This document shows positions 8,491 to 16,233 of a stretch of 64,000 nt of DNA, piece by piece. Numbering within the stretch: the first letter of the stretch is position 1; every line of letters begins with the position of its first letter. Under the pieces are notes generated by a model, which made no database searches, was not told the origin of the DNA, and was given only the letters and a program-made list of their open reading frames with translations. A program made the translations under genes and the position numbers. Origin of the DNA: Planctomycetaceae bacterium (GTDB lineage Bacteria; Planctomycetota; Planctomycetia; Planctomycetales; Planctomycetaceae); the NCBI GenBank assembly GCA_041398785.1, contig JAWKUA010000007.1, forward strand, positions 62,001 to 126,000, written 5' to 3'.

Positions 8491-9482
8491 ATGAGAATTC
8501 TGGCGAATTCCGGGGACGACTGTTACTCGTACCCCTATGAAGGCAGTGTCTCCGCGTGGCGCATCAGACGATCTGTCGGCCGCGGAGGTCGCAACGACCG
8601 CGACGACGTGCTGAAGATCCAGAAGCTGCTGAATCTGATTGAGCCCACAGACGGCGGTCCTTCCGTGGCACTGGTCGAGGACGGCTGGATCGGACCAAAG
8701 ACAAACAGTGCCATTGCGCACTTCCAAAGCGTCCAGCAGACGGGCAGTGATGGACGAGTGGATCCGTTCGGTCCGACACTCAAGCGGATGAATGAGGTGT
8801 CGAAGCCGCGGCTGGGCGTGAACAATGCGGCTCTGCTGGCGCGCGTCGCCGCTGCAATGGGCACGCTGACGCAGATCGTCACGAAAGGCCAGCGAACAGT
8901 TGAACGGGCGATGGACTACCTCCGGTTCGGAGACGGCATATTTTCTTCCAAACGCGACTACGAGATGGCGGATCTGTATTTCGACTTCAAACGGTTGTCA
9001 CAGTCACAGACTCAGGCTGCGCTGGTTTCGATCCGCACAACGTTCCGGCGTGCCTGGACAGCTCTGAACAGCCCGCCCAGTCCCGTCACCGAGGAAATCC
9101 GCTGGGTGTTTCCATATTTACAATCGATCCGCTTGGCCACAGCCACTACGCCTATGTACCCACCTGGAAATCGCATGAGAAACGCGAACATCCGGACGTG
9201 CATACCGGTCATGTGTACCTGTGTCGAAAAATGGAACAGGCGCCGGACGACAAGTTCGCCCATATTCTGGTCCACGAACTGTTTCACTTCGTGGATGATG
9301 AAAACTACCTGCGCATTCGCGACCCCGGTTACCGCGAAAAAGTATTCAAGCTGACTCACAAGCAGCGTATGGCAAATGCTGACAGCTACGCGCTGCTGGC
9401 TTCCCACGCGCACTTCGGCCGCGAAAGACTGCTGGTGAGTCAGCCGACCCTGCGACCTCACATTCCCGCTCACCTGAGGTGA
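8491..9482 (+). pseudogene. Peptidoglycan-binding / M35 (aspzincin) metallopeptidase, one frameshift
   Basis: ATG 8491 is preferred over 8470 because GAGG at 8482-8485 sits 5 nt upstream. Residues ~30-100 form a PG_binding_1-type module (DDVLKIQKLLNLI, EDGWIGPKTNSAIAHFQSVQ). After a helical linker the frame slips near 9100. The + frame ending at 9482 then carries IDPLGHSHYAYVPTWKSHEK, HVYLCRKMEQA, the zinc site HELFHFVDDE and ANADSYALLASH. HExxH followed by an Asp in an NADSYA context is the aspzincin (M35, Lys-specific or deuterolysin-like) ligand set. There is no signal peptide, so export would need a dedicated system. The architecture resembles metallopeptidase effectors and toxins carrying a wall-binding head. 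One indel restores a protein of about 330 aa. It follows the CHAT gene by 1.5 kb. Confidence 0.65.
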
Positions 9483-10161
9483 ATTCAGGAGTTGCGCCGG
9501 CCGTAGCGCCGATCCACAATGGATCGTTCGTACCATCTCCTGCCGCCCCCGGCCGCTGCTCCGGGACGCGTTCGACGTGCAGGACCGGTGGATGCGCGGC
9601 CTGCGTCACGATAATCGGCGCGAAGCCTGATGCCTGGCAGGTCCTGGAAAAATCTGCCGACGGGCTGTGGACGATCGCGCCGGTGACGCACAGGTTTCGG
9701 GATCTGCCTTCCCGAACCGGCGTCAATGACCGACGAAAGCAGAGCCGGCGCAGGCTGACGGGTGAAACTGCGGAATGTCCCGAGATCGGCTTTTCCGATT
9801 GCGATGTCACGGCAACCTGCGACGACCTGAACGAGTGGGCAGACGCTTTGTTGTTTCGCGGTTGCTGACGGTTGCCGGAATCGCGATCGCTCAAAGTGAC
9901 GCGAACGGCGAAATTCAGAATCGGACGAACCGGCAGAAATTGACGATGCAATATTCCGCCGGGGAACTTACGGATCCGCGGTACCAGTTTCGACGAGTAT
10001 CTGTCCGGGATGGATTCCGGTTATCGCCAGTCGCCTGAAATGGAGATTCACGCGGACTCTGGCCATTGTCCAACCGGAAACGTCCGACCCGTTCAACGCG
10101 CGAAGTTCTTCGCCGCATTCGCTGTCAGGGCCGGCCGTTTCAACTGTGAGGTAACGACTTC
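9483..10161. other. Intergenic stretch, no gene seen; contains a degenerate hairpin repeat
   Basis: Open frames here are short or of non-coding composition on both strands. The one structured item is 9636-9658: GGCAGGTCCT, loop GGA, AAAATCTGCC. This is an imperfect copy of the hairpins at 42357-42379 and 42464-42486 and is followed by a related GCCGACGGGCTG flank, so it looks like an interspersed hairpin repeat or eroded terminator. Confidence 0.5.
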
Positions 10162-11169
10162 ATGCCGTGCCGCCGTCCCCGACGTTCATCCCGTCGTTCC
10201 AATGCTCTTGCTTTGTGTGTCACCGCGATCAGTGTTGGCCTGTTGTACACAAGTTTCGATCCGGCACCGGCCGGAGAAAACGGCACGTCGCTGACAACAA
10301 CAAGCCTGAGTTCTTCCGGAGTGGATTTTGAAGTCCCGCTGCCCGTTGACATTGTGGACATGCCGCTTCCGGGTGACACGGACGCTGCGACGGTCGCGGC
10401 TGATGATTCGTCAACCGCCGCTGCGCCAGCGGTTCGCGGCAGTTATCTGAATGATCAGGAAACGATCAGGTTCAGTCTGCTGCTGCTGCAGGATGGCGCC
10501 CGGATGCTGGAATCCGTCGAACGCTATACGGCAGCGTTCCATAAGCAGGAACGCATCAACGGCGATATGACGGAAGCTCAGTCAATCGATCTGAAGATCC
10601 AGCACTCACCACACTTCGCCGTCTATATGAAGTGGCGAAACTTTGACAAGGGCCGTCAGGTTCTCTACAGCGATGAATACGAAGACGGCAATATGGTCGT
10701 CAAGCTGGGTGGACTGAAGGGCCGTTTCATCCCGGCCGTGAAACTGAATCCGCTCAGCGGACAGGCAATGGCGGAATCACGTCACCCGATTACTCAGGCG
10801 GGAATCCTGGGAATGCTGAAGGAGATGATTGTCCATCGCCAGAATGATCTGAAGCACGGGCACGGCATGAAATGCACGCGGCTTCCGAACCAGGAATTCG
10901 ACGAACGCGACTGCTACTGTTTTCTCTATGAGTACGATTCGCCGGAGTTCTCCGAGCTATACCGGAAAAGCGTCGTACTGATTGACACACGACGGAATAT
11001 TCCGATGCTGGTCCGGAACTATACCTGGGCCGTTGAATCCGAAGGACTGTCCACCGAAGAACTCGACAAGCTGACGCTCATCGAAAACTATTCCTTCACC
11101 GAAGTCGACTTTGACCGGGAACTTGTGGCCACAGACTTCAGCCGCGAGAACCCGAAGTACCGCATGTGA
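10162..11169 (+). CDS. DUF1571 family exported protein
   Basis: 335 aa. The N-terminus has an Arg-rich n-region (RRPRRSSRRSN), a hydrophobic core (ALALCVTAISVGLLY) and an Ala-rich exit near residue 36, which reads as an export signal. After a low-complexity Asp/Ala linker, residues ~95-335 match DUF1571, a family largely confined to Planctomycetota. Features include LLLLQDGARMLESVERYTAA, the YTAAFHKQERINGD stretch, KWRNFDKGRQVLY, a CYCFLYEYDSPEF segment and a closing LIENYSFTEVDFDRELVATD. The fold resembles outer-membrane lipoprotein-sorting (LolA/LolB-like) domains, so a periplasmic lipid-handling role is possible but unproven. It stands alone between the degenerate left region and the M24 peptidase. 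Family assignment is good; function is not known. Confidence 0.85.
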   Translation: MPCRRPRRSSRRSNALALCVTAISVGLLYTSFDPAPAGENGTSLTTTSLSSSGVDFEVPLPVDIVDMPLPGDTDAATVAADDSSTAAAPAVRGSYLNDQETIRFSLLLLQDGARMLESVERYTAAFHKQERINGDMTEAQSIDLKIQHSPHFAVYMKWRNFDKGRQVLYSDEYEDGNMVVKLGGLKGRFIPAVKLNPLSGQAMAESRHPITQAGILGMLKEMIVHRQNDLKHGHGMKCTRLPNQEFDERDCYCFLYEYDSPEFSELYRKSVVLIDTRRNIPMLVRNYTWAVESEGLSTEELDKLTLIENYSFTEVDFDRELVATDFSRENPKYRM

Positions 11170-11271
11170 GTTGCGACGGACGCTGACGCTTGAGCGACAG
11201 AGCCGCGGAACGAAAGCCTGTGGTTGCGAGAGCGATGGATGATCAGACAGGCAACTTTTTCGCGGATGCCG

Positions 11272-12465
11272 CTACTCAGCCAGAATCGCCACCACTTCGG
11301 TTTGCGGTTCGCCTCCGGTCACCTGAACAGTTCCGTCGGCGTGGATATAAACATCGACTTCACTGCGGATGCCGAAGTCGGGCAGATAGATCCCCGGTTC
11401 GATTGTGAACAGCGTGCGGGGCAGAATTCGCCTGGTTTCGTGAGTTTCCAGGTTGTCAATGTGAGTGCCGTTGCCGTGCGTTTCTCTGGCCATGCTGTGG
11501 CCGGTCCGATGACAGAAGTCGCCGCCATACCCGGCCGCTTCGATCACACTCCGCACGGCATCGTCGACCTGCCATCCCTGCAGTGACTCGCCGGTGGCAA
11601 ATGCTTTGCGAACGCAGTCAATTCCCGCGTCGCGGGCCGCTGCGACGATATCAAAGACCTTTGCATATTTTTCCGGAACTGTCTTGCCCACGTAGCCGGT
11701 TCGCGTCAGATCGCTGTAGATGCCGTCCGGCTGGTCCAGCTTTGCCCACAGGTCAACCAGCACAAAGCTGCCTTCGCGAATCGTGGTATTGGTTCCGGTT
11801 CCGGTTTCATAGTGCGGGTTTCCGCCGTTTCCGTCGACTCCCACAATCGGCGGGTGATAGGTCGTCATCCTGTTGTCGGCAAAGTGCTGCATGATGAGGT
11901 CGCGGACGGCGACTTCCTGCACAGTGCCTCCGGACCGCACCTGATCGGCGATGAAAGCCCAGACTTTTCCGAACGCCGCATCGGTAAGTTCGGATGCTTT
12001 CAGGTGCAGCCGCAGTTGCTCGTCGGTCAGTGTCGCTTCAAACAGCGAAATCAGATCTCCCGACGACACCACATCGCAGCCAAACGAACGCACCAGCTCC
12101 ACGGTTCCCGCATCGACTCGCGAAATATAGGGATTCGCATTGCGCGGCGAATATTCCATCGCGACAGTTTTCGCGCCGCGAACCATCTGCTCGACACCGG
12201 CGTTCAGTTCCTGCCAGGTCAGGTAGATGTGTTTGTCACCGGGCAGATGGTCCAGCACATCACTTTCAATGCGATGCACAAGTTTCGACGGTGTTCCTTC
12301 AGCGGGAACAAAATAGAAGAACCGCCGGGACGCCACGAAGTCACCGGGCAACTGCAGGACTCGCTGAGCGAGCACGTTGCTGCCCCGAAAGTCATACAGC
12401 AGCCAGCCATCGAAACCAAATTCGGACAGAGCGTTCTGAATCGCCGTCAGATCAAACATGCTCAT
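11272..12465 (-). CDS. M24 family aminopeptidase P-like (Xaa-Pro) peptidase
   Basis: 397 aa with the two-domain layout of aminopeptidase P/prolidase: a creatinase_N-like domain (residues 1-150, SEFGFDGWLLYDFRGSN) and a pita-bread catalytic domain. All five dinuclear metal ligands are visible: D238 (VLVDLW), D252 (YSDLTRTGY), H323 (HRTGHSM), E356 (TIEPGIY) and E369 (RSEVDVY). It should remove the N-terminal residue from X-Pro peptides in the cytoplasm. The sequence is of the group with a clear GNGTHID insertion after HRTGH. It overlaps the small upstream gene by 14 nt (12452-12465), implying co-transcription. Exact substrate (peptidase versus dipeptidase versus creatinase-like) cannot be told from sequence. 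Confidence 0.9.
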   Translation of the reverse strand: MSMFDLTAIQNALSEFGFDGWLLYDFRGSNVLAQRVLQLPGDFVASRRFFYFVPAEGTPSKLVHRIESDVLDHLPGDKHIYLTWQELNAGVEQMVRGAKTVAMEYSPRNANPYISRVDAGTVELVRSFGCDVVSSGDLISLFEATLTDEQLRLHLKASELTDAAFGKVWAFIADQVRSGGTVQEVAVRDLIMQHFADNRMTTYHPPIVGVDGNGGNPHYETGTGTNTTIREGSFVLVDLWAKLDQPDGIYSDLTRTGYVGKTVPEKYAKVFDIVAAARDAGIDCVRKAFATGESLQGWQVDDAVRSVIEAAGYGGDFCHRTGHSMARETHGNGTHIDNLETHETRRILPRTLFTIEPGIYLPDFGIRSEVDVYIHADGTVQVTGGEPQTEVVAILAE

Positions 12466-12700
12466 CCACCGTTCGAACGATGCGCGAATTCATGACCGCA
12501 CCTTCGGGAAGTCGAACCGGATGCCGGGTGGCATTGCCGTCAACCGAAACGATGACTTCACCGGCACAGGGAGGCAGTTCGGCAGGGTGACGCAGATAGA
12601 CGCTGTCCGGACCGACCTTAGCGAGGTCAAATGCCGTCCCGTTCGCGTGCAATGTCAGTCGCACTTCGGCAGAATATGGCTTGTTTACGGAGTCAATCAT
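12452..12700 (-). CDS. Small conserved-looking hypothetical protein, 82 aa
   Basis: ATG 12698-12700 opens MIDSVNKPYSAEVRLTLHAN. The frame extends further upstream but without coding character. The product is beta-rich (AEVRLTLHANGTAFDLAKVG, SVYLRHPAELPPCAGEVIVS, VDGNATRHPVRL), a pattern seen in PilZ-like or other small barrels, with no membrane segment. It overlaps the downstream M24 peptidase start by 14 nt, so it is the first gene of a two-gene operon, and it is divergent from the kinase-like gene at 12758. I do not recognise a named family. The barrel guess rests on strand spacing alone and no PilZ RxxxR/DxSxxG signature is present. Confidence 0.65.
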   Translation of the reverse strand: MIDSVNKPYSAEVRLTLHANGTAFDLAKVGPDSVYLRHPAELPPCAGEVIVSVDGNATRHPVRLPEGAVMNSRIVRTVDEHV

Positions 12701-12757
12701 GGCGGCCACCGTACCGATTTGGAATATTTGCGAGTCTGGTCGCTTCACGAGCGGAAC

Positions 12758-13300
12758 GTGAACTTACGCGACCGGTTGATCTTCAATCTGGCGAGGATAC
12801 CAAGTGCCGTGTATGGCTGGCAAGAAGAGGCGAAAGATCGTGTTAAGCGTTACGCCGATTCCCGCGGAATTCAACTGACCGATTGGCTGGGACAGGGGTT
12901 CGATGGTGTCGTCGTGAGAACGAACGTGAAAACGGCATTGAAAGCCCTGGCATTCGAGCCGCTGTATCAGAAGGAACGCGATGTCTATCTGCGGCTTCGG
13001 GAACACCAGGTGCAGGAGATCATGGGATTCTCCGTGCCGGTGATGTTCGCGTTCGACGACGATTTGTGGGTCATTGAAATGGAAGTCGTCACGCCTCCCT
13101 ACGTTCTGGACTTTGCCGGCGCGTACCTTGACCGGCGACCCGATTTTCCCGACGACGTGATGGAAGAGTGGCAGGCGGACAAGCTGGAGCAATTCGGCGA
13201 AGAACGCTGGTCCGTCGTTCGATCATTGATGGCCCACTTCGCTCGCATGGGAATTCATCTGGCCGATGTGAAACCGGGGAACGTAACGTTCGCGGACTGA
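12758..13300 (+). CDS. Minimal protein-kinase-like protein ending at the catalytic loop
   Basis: 180 aa if started at GTG 12758 (TTG 12776 is an alternative; no upstream ATG is credible). Kinase-fold landmarks: a Gly-rich loop (DWLGQGFDGVVVRTN), a beta-3 lysine (TALKAL), an alpha-C region (YLRLREHQVQEIMGF), a hinge-like IEMEVVTPPYVLDF, and a catalytic loop HLADVKPGNVTFAD that ends the protein. The usual HRD is HLAD, while the DxKPxN core is kept. Nothing follows the position where DFG would stand, so there is no activation segment or C-lobe. It could be a pseudokinase, a phosphate transferase acting on a small molecule, or a nucleotide-binding regulator. It is divergently transcribed from the M24 operon across a 57-bp gap, so the two may share a control region. 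Confidence 0.75.
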   Translation: MNLRDRLIFNLARIPSAVYGWQEEAKDRVKRYADSRGIQLTDWLGQGFDGVVVRTNVKTALKALAFEPLYQKERDVYLRLREHQVQEIMGFSVPVMFAFDDDLWVIEMEVVTPPYVLDFAGAYLDRRPDFPDDVMEEWQADKLEQFGEERWSVVRSLMAHFARMGIHLADVKPGNVTFAD

Positions 13301-13391
13301 TGCGGTGTCGCGCCGCGCGGCTCGGCGGGAGCCTCGCCCTCCCGATCGTCCGTCGCAGATCTGCATTCATCAATTCGCGACTGACACTGCT

Positions 13392-14126
13392 CTACGCTGC
13401 GTCTTCGCGGCGCAGTTTTTCGATCTGGCCTTCGGACAGCCGCACGATGCGATGGGCCAGCCGGGCGACGGCTTCGTCGTGAGTGACCATCACGATCGTT
13501 AGCTGGCTGTCCTGATTCAGCCGGTTCAGCGTTTCCATGATTTCACCGCCGGTCGACGAATCCAGATTCCCCGTGGGTTCATCGGCCAGCAGGATTTCCG
13601 GTTTGCCGATCAGTGCCCGGGCGATGGCGCCGCGCTGCATTTCGCCGCCGGAAAGTTCGGACGGGCGGTGTTTGATGCGATGTTCCAGGCCGACCTGCTG
13701 CAGAATGTCCATCGCCTGTTCTCGCACCTGTTTCCGCTGCTTCCAGTAGCTGAACAGCGAATGGCGAATCATCAGCGGCGTCATCACGTTTTCCAGCAGC
13801 GTGAGTTCCGGCAGCAGATGATAGAACTGAAAAATGAAGCCGAACACGTGATTGCGAAGCTGATCGCGGGCCTTCTGGTTCAGGTTGTCAATCCGGCGGC
13901 CTTCCAGCAGCACTTCGCCAACGTCCGGTGAATCCAGCAGGCCCATGACGTGCAGCAGCGTGCTTTTTCCGGAACCGCTCTGACCGACCACGGAAACAAA
14001 TTCGCCGCGATTGGCGGCCAGTCCGGCGCCGCGCAGGACGGGGATTTTGTGTTCGCCCTTGGTGTAGGCTTTTTCGATCGCCAGAGCGGAAATCAGCGGT
14101 TGATTCATGCGGACAGTTTCAGTCAT
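13392..14126 (-). CDS. lolD: LolD-like ABC transporter ATP-binding protein
   Basis: 244 aa, standard length for the MacB/LolD class. Walker A GQSGSGKST, Q-loop FIFQFYHLLPELT, ABC signature LSGGEMQRGAIARAL (second signature position is E for the usual Q), Walker B ILLADEPTGNLDS and the H-loop VTHD are all present. The FYHLLPELTLLENV segment is typical of lipoprotein-release and exporter ATPases. It lies 86 bp downstream of the FtsX-type permease on the same strand and would power it. In Planctomycetota this pair probably moves lipoproteins or other envelope lipids, but LolD and FtsE/MacB relatives are hard to separate by sequence. The C-terminal tail EKLRREDAA is polar. Confidence 0.88.
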   Translation of the reverse strand: MTETVRMNQPLISALAIEKAYTKGEHKIPVLRGAGLAANRGEFVSVVGQSGSGKSTLLHVMGLLDSPDVGEVLLEGRRIDNLNQKARDQLRNHVFGFIFQFYHLLPELTLLENVMTPLMIRHSLFSYWKQRKQVREQAMDILQQVGLEHRIKHRPSELSGGEMQRGAIARALIGKPEILLADEPTGNLDSSTGGEIMETLNRLNQDSQLTIVMVTHDEAVARLAHRIVRLSEGQIEKLRREDAA

Positions 14127-14212
14127 GGGGATTCCAGTTTGCGATGGTCCGTATTCAGCGATTTGCGTTCAGTTGGCAAACTGAACACGGGAAACTGAAT
14201 GTTCCTCTGCCC

Positions 14213-15859
14213 CTACTCGTACCTCAGAGCACGAACGGGATGCAGCCGGGAGGCTCGGCGAGCGGGAAGGACGCTGGCCAGCACGGCGATGCCCACCGCA
14301 CCGAGTGCCACGCAGAACACCATCATCGGACTGACCTGAGTGGGGATTTCGAAGAAGTAGTAGATCTTTTCGTCGAACACTTTGCGGCCCGTCAGCCAGC
14401 TCAGAGCGTCCTCAATCTGGTTGATGTATTTCACGAACAGCAGGCCGATGGTGACTCCCGCCGCGCTGCCGACGATGCCCAGGCCAAGTCCGTAGCTGAG
14501 GAAGATCGACATCACTCCCGCGGAACTCGCACCCAGCGATTTCAGAATGCCGATGTCCCGGGTCTTTTCCACGACGATCATGAAGAAAATCGCCAGGATG
14601 CCGAAGCCCGCGACGGCGATGATCAGAAAAAGCAGCACGTTCAGGATGGCGGTTTCGACGTCGACGGCCGACAGCAGCAGTCCCTGCTTGGCTTCCCATG
14701 TCCTGACGGATACTTCGCCGGGCAGAAAGGCCGCCTGCAGCCGCCTGACGACTTCTTCCGCGTCGTCATAGTTCTTCAGCTTGATCTGAATGGACGTAAT
14801 CGCTTCGGAACCCGGCACAACCAGGCCGTTTTCCCGCCGCACCATGCCGCGGACCTTCTGAAGTTCATCCAGATTCATAAGCACAAGATTGCCATCGTAT
14901 TCGCTCATGCCACTGCGAAACAGGTCGACAACGGTGGCCTGAAAACTGACCGGTGTGGGAGGCGTACCGGCCGTCATTGTTGTAATGATGATGTCCTCAC
15001 CGGGTTTCTTCATGTAGTGCTTTTCCGACTTGCCGGTGCGGGGATCTTCGGCCAGAAAACTGACGAGTCCGTCACCGATGTAGATGCGAGCCGCAAGCGG
15101 CGCACCATTCGGAGCCTGGCCGCCGGGCACATGTTCCGGAAACGGATCGTCCGCGAAGACCGGAGGAGGCGCCGGCGCGGCCGATTCGGCGAGGTGACCA
15201 TCGCCGGCGGGGAATGCTTCGTCGCTGGATTCGAATTCCGGAGCGGCGATGTCTTCGGGAACGTTGCCAGGCGGCGCGTCGTGCGCCTGATCTGACGTTG
15301 CCGGCGTTCGGCGTTCCGGCTGCAGGAACAGAGCTTCCTCTGACTTGACCAGTTTGCGGTATTCGGCGCTTTGCGGAGTCAGATTCCAGCCCAGAGGTTC
15401 ATCTTCGGAACGCTCAGCCGGCTGCACGACGCGACCGTCCTCGATGACCGGGTTGTAGCTGGCAAGGTAACTTCGCAACGGGCCGACGCTGGCTTTTCCT
15501 GCCGGGTCAATGCCGACGACGATCACGTCGGTGGTGTAGTTCTCACCAGTCAGCGGATCGCTAAACGTAATCATCGCCGGAACTTCGACCGTGGGCGTCA
15601 TCGCTGCGACGTAGTCTCCGACAGCGTCCCGGACGCGGGCCATCTGAGCGTCGGCGTCGCGGATGCCGTCCATGCTGCGGGCTTCGACGACAATATCCGC
15701 CAGAAACCCGTGAATTCGGTCCCGCATTTCATTGCTGAAGCCGGCCATCACGCTGTTGACGACAATCATCGTCGCCACGCCCAGCATGACGCTGATGATG
15801 CTGGCCAAAGCAATATAACGTGTCCGCAAATACCGCAGGCACAGCAGCAGTTTGTACAT
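14213..15859 (-). CDS. LolC/LolE-type ABC transporter permease
   Basis: 548 aa from ATG 15857-15859, chosen because GGGAG lies 8 nt upstream; a GTG nine bases earlier is possible. Topology is FtsX/MacB type: one N-terminal membrane helix (RYIALASIISVMLGVATMIV), a large periplasmic domain, then three C-terminal helices (LFLIIAVAGFGILAIFFMIV; IFLSYGLGLGIVGSAAGVTI; FCVALGAVGIAVLASVLPAR) ending in the family tail ARRASRLHPVRALRYE. The periplasmic domain carries an unusual proline/acidic low-complexity insertion (about residues 190-245, with APAPPPVFADDPFPEHVPGG). Unlike Proteobacteria, which have two permeases, only one lies beside lolD, so a homodimeric or LolF-like transporter is likely. Role: release of lipoproteins or export from the inner membrane. 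Confidence 0.87.
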   Translation of the reverse strand: MYKLLLCLRYLRTRYIALASIISVMLGVATMIVVNSVMAGFSNEMRDRIHGFLADIVVEARSMDGIRDADAQMARVRDAVGDYVAAMTPTVEVPAMITFSDPLTGENYTTDVIVVGIDPAGKASVGPLRSYLASYNPVIEDGRVVQPAERSEDEPLGWNLTPQSAEYRKLVKSEEALFLQPERRTPATSDQAHDAPPGNVPEDIAAPEFESSDEAFPAGDGHLAESAAPAPPPVFADDPFPEHVPGGQAPNGAPLAARIYIGDGLVSFLAEDPRTGKSEKHYMKKPGEDIIITTMTAGTPPTPVSFQATVVDLFRSGMSEYDGNLVLMNLDELQKVRGMVRRENGLVVPGSEAITSIQIKLKNYDDAEEVVRRLQAAFLPGEVSVRTWEAKQGLLLSAVDVETAILNVLLFLIIAVAGFGILAIFFMIVVEKTRDIGILKSLGASSAGVMSIFLSYGLGLGIVGSAAGVTIGLLFVKYINQIEDALSWLTGRKVFDEKIYYFFEIPTQVSPMMVFCVALGAVGIAVLASVLPARRASRLHPVRALRYE

Positions 15860-15868
15860 CGTCGGCAC

Positions 15869-16233
15869 TCCCTTGCCCTTGAGATGACAGCTTCAAGCCG
15901 GTGAGAAGTCGGCTGCAACGCGGCTCCACCGGGCTCCCGGAGGATGAAGCGGCGCGGATTCTGGCAGATCCTGCCGATTCGGGCAATGGGAGGTCAGGCG
16001 ACGGGACGTGCGTGCAGGGGTGCAGCACTGGTTCTCAGGTTCCGGCCTGGGAACCGATATCCTCGATGCTTTGCTTCGCCGCGGGCCGTGATGCATTCGA
16101 ATGCAGGTTGGCCCGCCAGAATGGACGGCAGGGAGTCGGTGAGCGGACGGCGGTCGAATGTTGAACGGCGAACCTGAGCATCGGGAACCGACATTCCCCA
16201 ACCGGAGCTTGCAAACTCGTGGAACGAGCGGAT
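15869..16233. other. Intergenic, about 365 bp, no gene seen
   Basis: Separates lysS (minus) from the lol genes (minus). No frame with coding character on either strand. A short imperfect palindrome (CTGGCAGATCCTGCC, about 15960-15974) resembles part of the hairpin repeats seen elsewhere in the window. It must hold the promoter of the lol genes, but no clear -35/-10 pair stands out. Confidence 0.5.

Noticed and set aside
14144..15295. 383-codon + strand frame opposite the LolC/E-type permease
   Set aside because: His/Arg/Gln-rich shadow; the permease frame has clean membrane topology.
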